A stretch of 64,000 bases of DNA from Anaerolinea thermolimosa (GTDB taxonomy: Bacteria > Chloroflexota > Anaerolineae > Anaerolineales > Anaerolineaceae). The stretch lies in NCBI RefSeq assembly GCF_001050195.2, contig NZ_DF967965.1:3275734-3339733 (forward strand). The letters run 5' to 3'. How positions within the stretch are numbered: the first letter of the stretch is position 1; every line of letters begins with the position of its first letter. The notes under the pieces were generated by a model, which searched no databases, was not told the DNA's origin, and was given only the letters and a program-made list of their open reading frames with translations. Shown piece after piece: positions 1 through 7,444 of this stretch. Made by a program: the position numbers and the translations under genes.

Positions 1-2
1 AG

Positions 3-1916
3 ACCCTGAGTGCCCTCGACCAGCTTAAAGAGCTCAAGCTAAACACCGCTCAGCGCAACCAGATCACCAACGTCGAACAATCGTTGAGCATGATCGACCT
101 CGGCTTTGAGAATATCCGCAGCCGCCAGGATGAACTGGCCCGCGTGAAAGCCGAACAGATGGACGCCACCGGTGATCAGCTCCGCACCCTGCTCGACGAA
201 CTTTCGGCCAGTGTTCGAAGCGATTACGAAGCCGAGCAAAAAGCCAGTCAGCTCCTCACCCGCAATCTCCAGACGATGCAGATGATCGTGCTGGTGGCGG
301 CGCTGGGGGTGGGGCTGGCCTCAGGGCTGGCTCTGGCCCGCAGTATCCGCAACCCGCTGGTACGCCTGGCTTCCAGCGCGCGCCAGATTGCCGAGGTAGA
401 CCTGGCTCACCTGGTCGATGAAATGCGCCTGATGGCCAGGGGAGACCTGACGCGCAGTGTAGAAATTGCCTCGATGGAACTCCCCGTTACGAGCCAGGAC
501 GAGGTAGGCCGCATGGCCCAGGCTTTCAACCGGATGAACGATCGCCTGCAGGAAATCGGGCGGGTATTCAGCGAGCTGAACCGGAACCTGAGCCGGGCCA
601 TACGCGAAGTGGCCCTGAGCGCTACCGACCTGGGAGCCGCCTCACTGCAACTGGAGCAGGCCTCCATGGGCGCTTCTCAGGCCACCGGGCAGATCACCAC
701 CACCATTCAACAGGTGGCACGCGGCGCCGCCGAGCAGGCCGATGAATCGAATCGCATCGCTGCCGCCATGATTCAGATGAACCAGGCCATCGAAAACGTC
801 ACTGCTGGTGCCCGCGACCAGGAAAAGTCAGTGGAGATGGCCAACCGCGTCACCACCGAAGTGGGGCAAATGATCGAGCAGGTGGTACGCAACACCGAAG
901 CCGTCCAGCGCAGTACCGATGAAGCCACCCGGGCCGCCCGTGAAGGCGCCAGGGCGGTTGAATCTACCATTCAGGGCATGCATACCATCCGCTCACGGGT
1001 GGGGCTTTCGGCGCAGAAGATCCGGGAAATGGAACAGCAGTCGGTCAAAATTGGTGATATCGTCGAAACCATCGAAGACATCGCCTCGCAGACCAACCTG
1101 CTGGCGCTCAACGCTGCCATCGAGGCGGCGCGCGCCGGAGAACACGGCAAGGGGTTTGCCGTGGTGGCCGATGAGGTGCGCAAGCTGGCCGAAAAAGCCG
1201 CGCTTTCGACCCGTGAAATTAACGGGCTGATCAAAGATATTCGTAAGGCGATCGATGAGGTCACTCGCGCCATGCGCGAAAGCTCGAGCGAGGTAGAAAC
1301 CGGGGTAGAGCTGGCCAACCATTCGGGAAATGCCTTAAACGCCATTTTGAAGGCCATTGAGGCCGTCAATACCCAGGCAGAAGAGGCCGCGCGGGCTACC
1401 GAGCAGATCAGCCGCACTTCCGGGCGCATGGTTGAAGTGATGGATGCGGTCGCCACCGTCATCGGAGAAACCACCGCCGCCGCAGAGGCCATGGCCGCGC
1501 AGTCGGGCAAGGTGAACCAGGCCATCGAGAACATCGTCAGCGTGAGTGAAGAGAACAGCGCCGCCGTCGAAGAAGTCAGCGCTTCCACCGAAGAGGTGCT
1601 CGCCCAGGTGGAAGACGTGCATCATTCGGTGCGAAACCTGGCCGAAACCGCCCGGCACCTCGAGGCACTGGTTTCACGTTTTCGCCTCAACGGGCATGAA
1701 CTTACCGCCGCACCCGGGGATGCCCCCGCTGAAGAACCCCTTCCAGAGGCCCTTTCAGAGGAAGAAACCGGCGAAACCGTACAGGGAGAAATAGAGGTGC
1801 AGGAAGCAGTAGAGGCACAGGAAGAACAGGAAGAAATAGAGGCCGAAGATGAAATCATCGAAGCCCCTCCGGAAGAGGCAGAAGAACCGCGGGCAGAGGA
1901 AACCCTCGCCCCATAA
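3..1916 (+). CDS. Methyl-accepting chemotaxis protein, 5' end outside the window
   Basis: Chemoreceptor that relays a sensed stimulus to a CheA/CheW array at the inner membrane. The frame is open from the first bases of the window, so the N-terminal sensor part is missing; about 637 residues are visible. A membrane helix (around [19 protein letters not shown]) is followed by a HAMP region that looks about 20 residues longer than usual, then a long coiled-coil signalling domain with the hallmark hairpin tip [19 protein letters not shown]. The last about 65 residues are strongly acidic and Glu-rich and lack the CheR/CheB docking pentapeptide type of tail. No che genes lie nearby, so the partner array is encoded elsewhere. 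A clear hairpin terminator follows. The receptor family is certain; the ligand cannot be deduced. Confidence 0.93.
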   Translation, partial: TLSALDQLKELKLNTAQRNQITNVEQSLSMIDLGFENIRSRQDELARVKAEQMDATGDQLRTLLDELSASVRSDYEAEQKASQLLTRNLQTMQMIVLVAALGVGLASGLALARSIRNPLVRLASSARQIAEVDLAHLVDEMRLMARGDLTRSVEIASMELPVTSQDEVGRMAQAFNRMNDRLQEIGRVFSELNRNLSRAIREVALSATDLGAASLQLEQASMGASQATGQITTTIQQVARGAAEQADESNRIAAAMIQMNQAIENVTAGARDQEKSVEMANRVTTEVGQMIEQVVRNTEAVQRSTDEATRAAREGARAVESTIQGMHTIRSRVGLSAQKIREMEQQSVKIGDIVETIEDIASQTNLLALNAAIEAARAGEHGKGFAVVADEVRKLAEKAALSTREINGLIKDIRKAIDEVTRAMRESSSEVETGVELANHSGNALNAILKAIEAVNTQAEEAARATEQISRTSGRMVEVMDAVATVIGETTAAAEAMAAQSGKVNQAIENIVSVSEENSAAVEEVSASTEEVLAQVEDVHHSVRNLAETARHLEALVSRFRLNGHELTAAPGDAPAEEPLPEALSEEETGETVQGEIEVQEAVEAQEEQEEIEAEDEIIEAPPEEAEEPRAEETLAP

Positions 1917-1961
1917 GAGAACCCTGCTCAACCGGCCTGAAATAGTGTGGGAGTACAATTA

Positions 1962-1989
1962 AATCCGGGTTACCATGCCCGGATTTTTT
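1962..1989 (+). terminator. Intrinsic terminator after the chemoreceptor
   Basis: Eight-base-pair stem AATCCGGG (1962-1969) with CCCGGATT (1978-1985), 8-nt loop, followed directly by TTTT. It ends 37 nt before the uxuA-like start. A TACAAT box at 1954-1959 sits just before the hairpin, so the same sequence could also be a structured 5' end of the next transcript. Confidence 0.75.
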
Positions 1990-2025
1990 CGTGAACCTTT
2001 TCCTCAGAAACAGGGAGTAGAGACA

Positions 2026-3036
2026 ATGCCAGAGAACCAAAAGCTTCCCCCGCCAGGGATGAAAATCGCCATGCAGGCTTCACCCGAACCTACCGAAACC
2101 GAATTGCAGTGGATTCGCCAGATGGGGCTGGAATACGTGGTGCTATGGACAGGCGGTGATAAAGCCAGCTACGAATATTATGCCAGCCGAAAAGAACTTT
2201 TTGAACGGGCCGGGCTGAAGATCTACGGCTTTGGCAGTTTCAGCGTGCACAACCAGGACGCCATCGTCCTCAACCTGCCCGGGCGCGATGAAAAAATTGA
2301 GGAATACAAAACCCACCTGCGGAATCTGGGGCGGGCCGGCATTCCCTACACCACCTATGCCCACATGGCCAATGGTATCTGGAGCACCGAACGCGAGCTC
2401 ACACGCGGCGGCGCTCCGGCGCGTGCCTTTGACCTGCAAAAAGCCACCACGGGCTACTGGGTGGGGCGTGAATACCACGGCCCCCTGACCCATGGAAGGC
2501 GGTACTCAGAAGAAGAAATCTGGGATAATTTTGCCTACTTCATCCGGCAGGTGGCGCCGGTGGCCGAGGAAGCCGGTGTGCGCATCGGCATACACCCGGA
2601 TGACCCACCCGTGCCCGAGCTGGGTGGGGTGCCGCGTTGCATCTTCAGCAATTTCGAGGGTTACCGCCGCGCGCTGGAACTGGCCGACAGCCCCAATGTG
2701 GGCATCTGCCTGTGCGTGGGTTGCTGGCTGGAAGGCGGCCCGGCCATGGGAAAAGACGTCTTCGAGACCATCCGCTATTTTGGAGAGCGGAAAAAGATCT
2801 TCAAAGTACACTTCCGCAATGTCGACCGTCCTCTGCCGCACTTTGTCGAGACTTTCATTGACGACGGCTACATGGACATGTACCGGGTGATGAAGGCCCT
2901 GCGCGAGGTAAATTTCGACGGCGTTTTGATTGCCGATCACATTCCCCTCATGGCCGACGACCCGCGCCTGGGCACAGCCTATACCATCGGCTACATGAAA
3001 GCCCTGCTGGAGCGGGTAAACGCAGAAGCGCAGTAA
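2026..3036 (+). CDS. uxuA: Mannonate dehydratase, UxuA family
   Basis: Predicted to dehydrate D-mannonate to 2-keto-3-deoxygluconate in hexuronate catabolism, a cytosolic metal-dependent TIM-barrel enzyme. Motifs characteristic of UxuA are visible in order: GIHPDDPP in the middle, VHFRNVD, DDGYMDM, and a C-terminal ADHIP where E. coli UxuA has PDHG. Length (336 aa) is slightly below the E. coli enzyme. The start at 2026 is chosen because GGGAG lies 8 nt upstream; an in-frame ATG 51 nt earlier falls inside the terminator hairpin of the preceding gene. No other uronate genes (uxaC, uxuB, kdgK) are next to it, so it stands alone here. A related sugar-phosphate isomerase/epimerase function is possible, but the HPDDPP and RNV motifs favour UxuA. 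Confidence 0.82.
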   Translation: MPENQKLPPPGMKIAMQASPEPTETELQWIRQMGLEYVVLWTGGDKASYEYYASRKELFERAGLKIYGFGSFSVHNQDAIVLNLPGRDEKIEEYKTHLRNLGRAGIPYTTYAHMANGIWSTERELTRGGAPARAFDLQKATTGYWVGREYHGPLTHGRRYSEEEIWDNFAYFIRQVAPVAEEAGVRIGIHPDDPPVPELGGVPRCIFSNFEGYRRALELADSPNVGICLCVGCWLEGGPAMGKDVFETIRYFGERKKIFKVHFRNVDRPLPHFVETFIDDGYMDMYRVMKALREVNFDGVLIADHIPLMADDPRLGTAYTIGYMKALLERVNAEAQ

Positions 3037-3064
3037 CCGCCCTGAACGCAAGTGCGGTTCCGGT

Positions 3065-3700
3065 CTACTGACTTCCGTCCATCTCCAGCATTAAGCGCTG
3101 AAAGAACCCGTCCAGGTAGGCCTCACGCCCGGCGGCCAGAGCGCGCGCTGCGGGAGTGAAGAGGCGTTCTTTCACCCGCCGCAGTTTGAAAAGGTATTCG
3201 TGGTAAGCGCTGTGCGGCTCGCCGGGTTCCTTCTCTCCGCTGGCAAGGAACCGTGCTGAAGGTTGAGCGTACACCGGCTGATGGTTGAGGGCGGCGTAGG
3301 CCACCACACGGGCTACCCCGATTGCCCCGAGCACGTCCAGTTTATCGGCGTCAAAAAGCACCCGGGCTTCGGGAGTGCGCGGCATTTCACCATCGCCGCG
3401 ATAACGATGCGCCCGAATGCAATGCTGTACTGCGGCAATCCGCTCCGCAGGCCAGCCCTCAGCCGAAAGCACTCCGGCGGCAAATTCTGCCGAAGCCAGG
3501 TGATGTTGCTTGCGGCCCTCACTGCCGGGGCTGGCACCGCTGGCGTCATGAAGCAGGACGGCAGCGCGGAGAATATCCATATCGGCCCCTTCAGGCGGGC
3601 CAAGGCGCTCGGCAAGATGATAAACACGCAGGATATGGTCGAATCCATGCACCGCATCGGCTGCGGCATACCATTCTCTGGCCTGTTCTATAGTTGGCAT
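3065..3700 (-). CDS. HD-domain metal-dependent phosphohydrolase
   Basis: Small (211 aa) cytosolic HD-superfamily protein, a fold that usually hydrolyses phosphate esters or nucleotides with bound divalent metals. The metal ligands are visible: His22 (HGFDH), the His51-Asp52 doublet in LLHDAS, His98 in the RAH segment, and an Asp in FDADKLD near residue 119. The HGFDHILRV start and the DADKLD motif resemble the YfhB/YedJ-type HD proteins of unknown substrate. Transcribed against uxuA with 28 nt between the stops. The start codon lies 7 nt downstream of TACAAT (3708-3713), so the mRNA is probably leaderless and no Shine-Dalgarno is seen. Confidence 0.8.
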   Translation of the reverse strand: MPTIEQAREWYAAADAVHGFDHILRVYHLAERLGPPEGADMDILRAAVLLHDASGASPGSEGRKQHHLASAEFAAGVLSAEGWPAERIAAVQHCIRAHRYRGDGEMPRTPEARVLFDADKLDVLGAIGVARVVAYAALNHQPVYAQPSARFLASGEKEPGEPHSAYHEYLFKLRRVKERLFTPAARALAAGREAYLDGFFQRLMLEMDGSQ

Positions 3701-3715
3701 GCGCCGGATTGTATC
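3701..3715 (-). promoter_or_regulatory. -10 box for leaderless HD-hydrolase transcript
   Basis: On the minus strand TACAAT (3708-3713) is followed by 7 nt and the ATG at 3700. With normal spacing the first A of the ATG would be +1. No Shine-Dalgarno fits between them. Confidence 0.55.
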
Positions 3716-3745
3716 AGAAGCTCATGCACCGGGCAAGCCGTACAC

Positions 3746-6121
3746 TCAAATCTTCCAGAGGATGAAGGGGCGCAGCGGTGAGAGGTCTCCGGCCGGCGGC
3801 TCGCTCTGATGGAAGGTAAGCAAATGATCCAGGCTCAACCCGTCAAAGTACCGGAAGAGGGTCAGCCGTTCCGGGTTTTCGGTCTGGAAGACGTATACAT
3901 CTCCCAGGTGATGCTGTAATTCCCCGAGCAGGGTTTGAGAATAAGTAGAAGTGATCGCAGAACCAGCCGAAGGGGCAAAGAGGAAATTCCGCCGCGCCGG
4001 TATCGGGGTGAGCAAACGCACCGCGGGTGTAGCACTGGCCACCAGGCGGTTACCCAGATGGTCAGCGCGGGGGTCGAGATAATGGAGAAAGCCCAGCACC
4101 GAATTTTCGGGCTGGCTGGCCAGCAGGGCTTCGGTGAAGTGCCACGTGAGAACGCGCATCAACAACCCGGCCAGCTGTTCGGCACTCAACGCGGGATCAT
4201 CCAGGGCCACCTTCTCTCCCTCCCGGGCAGGGTCGGCCACCCGGAAGGGTAAGGTCTGGTTGGGCACTGCCGGGGATTCCCGGTCGGCCAGCTCTTCGAT
4301 GGCCAGCGCCAGCTGCATGGTAAGCTCCTGGCGGAAAGCATCGAAGACCAGCCGTGAACGCCGGGTTTCATACCCCTGGTCAAGCACCAGCTGTTGTACG
4401 CGAATCGCCGCCTCGAAACGCTTCTCACGCTCCAGCCGCAGTGACTGGTCGAGGGCCATGTTATACACACTGTCTGAAATCAACGCCAGGGCGTTCACCA
4501 GCCGCTCCCCAAAAATCAGAAGCTGGTGCGTGAGGGAATGCATCAGGCTGGCCGAGTCCAGGATCCCCCGCAGGATGGTCTCCCGTTGTTTGTACTGCGC
4601 CTGTAATTGCCGGGCCTGGATATAGCGCTCCTGGGCATCCTGGGCCGCCTGCGGCATGAGGCGCCCAAGCAACGAATCGCGGCGCTGTTCCCAGCTCCGC
4701 CGCGTTTCCTGCAGGGTGCGCAGGAGCGACTCGTTCTCTGCCGATTCTCCCCGCTCACGCCAGCTTTCCAGCACCGAGTCGAGGTCTTGCATGTAGGCCG
4801 CCAGAGCCTGTTCAAGCTTGCGCAGATATTCAAACGGAGCCCCCAGCCGGGGATCGGGGTTGGCCACCCGCCGGGCGACCTCTTTGAGGAAAACCAGCCC
4901 ATGCCGGTTAATCAGCGGCTGAAGCGGCTCAGGGAGGGCATTCCCCTGCGAAAGCAGGGCCTCAGCACCTTCACACTGGAAAAAGATCGCCTTCCATTCA
5001 TCCAGGCCACGGCTCTCCATGGCTTGCAGCGCTGCCCGGCGTGCCGGCTGATCGCGCCGGGCCAGCAGGTCGGCCTGACGCATCACCTCCTGCAGGATGC
5101 CCGAATGATGAGGTTCGGTAATCCAGAATTCCAGCTTGCCGTAAGGGTCATCCGGGCGGAGGTGAAGCGGCTCGGCCAGACGCAGAGGGCGGCCCGTGTT
5201 GGGGTCTTTTTCCAGCGGCAACCAGTGATCGAGCGTGCCGATGATCAGGCGTTGAACGGCTTCTTCCAGCGCGATCCGTCCCGGATAGAGCAGGGTGAAC
5301 ACCCCGAAGGTACTGAATACCTGTGTTCCCTGCACCCCGGCGAGCTGAGCGGCCTCTTCGAGCACAGCACTGGCCTGCGGGTCGAGCTGACAGAGGATGC
5401 CCTCCGCCGTCAGTGGAATTGCCCCGGCTTCGGGCGCTGTGTTCAACTCCTGCCCCTCCACCACCTGCACCGAGTCCAGCGGACGGCGGGTGAGCACTCC
5501 CGGCAGGCCTCCCAGAGGTTTGCCGCCATACAACGAGGCTCCCTGTTCCCACGAGCGCTCACGCTGCCACAATTCCAGCTCTCTCAAGACCACATAATGC
5601 GTCAAACGGTGCGCCTGCGAGGGGAAAAAGGCGCGTTCGAACGCCTCTGGAGTGAGCAGAATAGCATGGATGCGAACTTTAATGCGGTTACCGGCCAGAT
5701 GCCGGACAAGATAGGCCATATCCACCAGCCATGCTGATCCGGTGGCGCCAAAGGACGAGCTCACCAGGAAGACATCCGCCTGAGTCACCCCGGCTCGAGA
5801 GAGCGCATCCAGCTGCGTGGCCAGCGCCCGCAAAACCGAAGAGTTGACCACCCCCTGCTTCAGATCAGCCAGCAGGGCCGCACGCGCCACCTGCCGCACC
5901 GGAGCACCGGCCGGCGCTTCCACCGGAGCGACCTGAACTAAAAAATGATACGATTGCGGCAGCCTGCCCGTAGCCGGAACCGGTTTACGAAGGTCAAAAG
6001 CCAGCAGACGGATCGAATCGGGCGGGCGGTTCTCGGCGCTGGCCGTGAGAACCTGGCGCACACGCTCCACAACGCGCGTGCCCACCCCTCCCAGACCAAT
6101 CACCAGCCCGCCACGGCTCAT
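3746..6121 (-). CDS. Tubulin/FtsZ-like GTPase-fold protein (Tubulin_2 type)
   Basis: Large (791 aa) protein whose first about 330 residues look like the bacterial Tubulin_2 family. Residues 8-14 carry a Gly-rich nucleotide-binding start (IGLGGVG), and residues 124-130 (FGATGSA, preceded by DVFLVSS) match the tubulin/FtsZ signature loop that binds the phosphates. A later conserved segment around HRLTHYVVLRELELW fits the helix that follows in this family. The C-terminal 450 residues are helical, with heptad-like stretches around residues 430-560 (RRSWEQRRDSL, ARQLQAQYKQRET), and no further domain is recognised. It overlaps the end of hutI by 4 nt (ATGA), so it is translated from the same mRNA. 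Function is unknown; whether it polymerises cannot be told from sequence. Cytoskeletal division FtsZ is ruled out by length and divergence. Confidence 0.72.
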   Translation of the reverse strand: MSRGGLVIGLGGVGTRVVERVRQVLTASAENRPPDSIRLLAFDLRKPVPATGRLPQSYHFLVQVAPVEAPAGAPVRQVARAALLADLKQGVVNSSVLRALATQLDALSRAGVTQADVFLVSSSFGATGSAWLVDMAYLVRHLAGNRIKVRIHAILLTPEAFERAFFPSQAHRLTHYVVLRELELWQRERSWEQGASLYGGKPLGGLPGVLTRRPLDSVQVVEGQELNTAPEAGAIPLTAEGILCQLDPQASAVLEEAAQLAGVQGTQVFSTFGVFTLLYPGRIALEEAVQRLIIGTLDHWLPLEKDPNTGRPLRLAEPLHLRPDDPYGKLEFWITEPHHSGILQEVMRQADLLARRDQPARRAALQAMESRGLDEWKAIFFQCEGAEALLSQGNALPEPLQPLINRHGLVFLKEVARRVANPDPRLGAPFEYLRKLEQALAAYMQDLDSVLESWRERGESAENESLLRTLQETRRSWEQRRDSLLGRLMPQAAQDAQERYIQARQLQAQYKQRETILRGILDSASLMHSLTHQLLIFGERLVNALALISDSVYNMALDQSLRLEREKRFEAAIRVQQLVLDQGYETRRSRLVFDAFRQELTMQLALAIEELADRESPAVPNQTLPFRVADPAREGEKVALDDPALSAEQLAGLLMRVLTWHFTEALLASQPENSVLGFLHYLDPRADHLGNRLVASATPAVRLLTPIPARRNFLFAPSAGSAITSTYSQTLLGELQHHLGDVYVFQTENPERLTLFRYFDGLSLDHLLTFHQSEPPAGDLSPLRPFILWKI

Positions 6122-7365
6122 ACCACCACCTCGCCCCGTTTGATAACCCGTTCCACCAGATTCCCACCAAAGCGATACCCCAGATGACGGTAATCGGCCA
6201 CCGAAAGCACCACGAGATCGGCCTGCTTGCCCACTTCCAGCGAGCCGACCCGATCCGACATCCCCAGCGCAGCCGCCGCGTTGATGGTGGCCGCCGCAAT
6301 CGCCTGCGCGGGAGTGAGATGAAGGTAGCGGCAGGCCAGAGCAATGGCAAATTGCATATTCTCACACCAGGCCGTTCCCGGGTTAAGATCGGTGGCAATC
6401 GCCAGCAGGCCATCGGCCTCCAGGAAGGGCCGCACCGGCGGATAGTGCGCCTCAGCCAGCCCAAAAGGCGTGCAGGGCAGAGCCACGGCCACCGTATCGC
6501 TCTTCGCCAGGGCACGCCATTCTTCCGGCGAGGTCTTCACCAGATGATCTGCCGAGGTCGCTCCCAACTCTACTGCCAGCGCCGCCCCTCCCAGGTTATC
6601 AAATTCATCCGCGTGGATTTTCAGGGGAAAGCCGAGCCTGCGCGCCTGTTCCAGGATGGCCCGCGACTGCTCCAGAGAAAAAGCCCCCGTCTCACAGAAC
6701 ACATCCACAAACGGCAGATGCCTGCCGGGGGCATGGCTGGCCCACCACCGCTGAACTGCCGGCAGCATCTCCTCCCAGACCAGATGGGTATAGGCCTGCG
6801 GGTCGTCCCGGTACTCGGGCGGAATGGCATGTGCTCCGAGAAAGGTGGGACAAATCTCCAGCGGCCCTTCGGCATCGAGGCGGAGTAAAACTTCCAGCTG
6901 TTTCAACTCGGTCTGCACCTCCAGGCCGTAACCGGTTTTGGCTTCGGCGGTGGTGGTGCCATACTGGAGCATACGCCGGGCGCGTTCGCGGGTTTGTGCC
7001 AGCAAAGCTTCAATCGAAGCCTGGCGAGTGGCCCGTACGGTAGATACAATGCCCCCACCTGAGGCCATGATTTCCATGTATGTTTTGCCCTGCAGGCGCA
7101 ATTCAAACTCAGCGGCACGGTCGCCAGCCCAGACCAGGTGAGTATGCGGATCGACAAAACCCGGCATCACCACCTTCCCGTGGGCACTGATCGACGGCTC
7201 ATCGGGATAGGCGGCAAGCAGTTCAGCGCTTTTCGCCACCGCGGTGATTTTCCCCTGGCGCACGAGCACCCCGCCGTCCTCCAGGATGCCGAGCCGGCCC
7301 AGGTCTCTCCCCCGCTGAGGCCCCCCCGCCAGGGTGAGTAACTGCGAGGCGGAGTGAATCAACAT
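6118..7365 (-). CDS. hutI: Imidazolonepropionase
   Basis: Hydrolyses imidazolone-5-propionate to formiminoglutamate, the third step of histidine degradation. It is an amidohydrolase with metal ligands visible in DPHTHLVWAGDR (HxH pair), KIHADEFDN, and the Asp in ATDLNPGTAW. Length (415 aa from the chosen start) is typical. The ATG at 7365 is preferred over an in-frame start 66 nt upstream because TATAAT lies exactly 6 nt before it and the extra 22 residues are unlike the family. No hutH, hutU or hutG is present nearby, so the pathway genes are dispersed or the substrate is supplied otherwise. It is the first gene of a two-gene unit with the tubulin-like protein, an unusual pairing. Confidence 0.93.
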   Translation of the reverse strand: MLIHSASQLLTLAGGPQRGRDLGRLGILEDGGVLVRQGKITAVAKSAELLAAYPDEPSISAHGKVVMPGFVDPHTHLVWAGDRAAEFELRLQGKTYMEIMASGGGIVSTVRATRQASIEALLAQTRERARRMLQYGTTTAEAKTGYGLEVQTELKQLEVLLRLDAEGPLEICPTFLGAHAIPPEYRDDPQAYTHLVWEEMLPAVQRWWASHAPGRHLPFVDVFCETGAFSLEQSRAILEQARRLGFPLKIHADEFDNLGGAALAVELGATSADHLVKTSPEEWRALAKSDTVAVALPCTPFGLAEAHYPPVRPFLEADGLLAIATDLNPGTAWCENMQFAIALACRYLHLTPAQAIAAATINAAAALGMSDRVGSLEVGKQADLVVLSVADYRHLGYRFGGNLVERVIKRGEVVV

Positions 7366-7377
7366 ACTTTCATTATA
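7366..7377 (-). promoter_or_regulatory. -10 box for leaderless hutI transcript
   Basis: Minus strand reads TATAAT (7372-7377), GAAAGT, ATG. The A of the start codon falls at the expected +1. The upstream hairpin at 7394-7419 overlaps the place where a -35 element would be, and no good -35 is visible. Confidence 0.65.
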
Positions 7378-7393
7378 GCCCTCCCTCCAAGCG

Positions 7394-7419
7394 AACACCC
7401 CGCCTGCGGGCGGGGTGTT
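7394..7419 (-). terminator. GC-rich hairpin after the protease gene
   Basis: Perfect 11-bp stem AACACCCCGCC / GGCGGGGTGTT with a 4-nt loop, 25 nt past the protease stop. The minus-strand sequence after it lacks a proper U-tract (TT then CGCTTGG), so termination may be inefficient or the element may be mainly a 3' stabiliser. Confidence 0.5.
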
Positions 7420-7444
7420 ATGAGATTGCAAGGTAAGGCCGGGC

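Noticed and set aside
971..1588. Long open frame on the minus strand inside the chemoreceptor
   Set aside because: It is antisense to a clear signalling domain; the Ala/Ser-rich translation reflects the coiled-coil codons on the other strand.
1975..2025. Upstream in-frame ATG for the mannonate dehydratase
   Set aside because: It lies within the terminator hairpin of the previous gene and adds residues unlike the family; the ATG at 2026 has a ribosome binding site.
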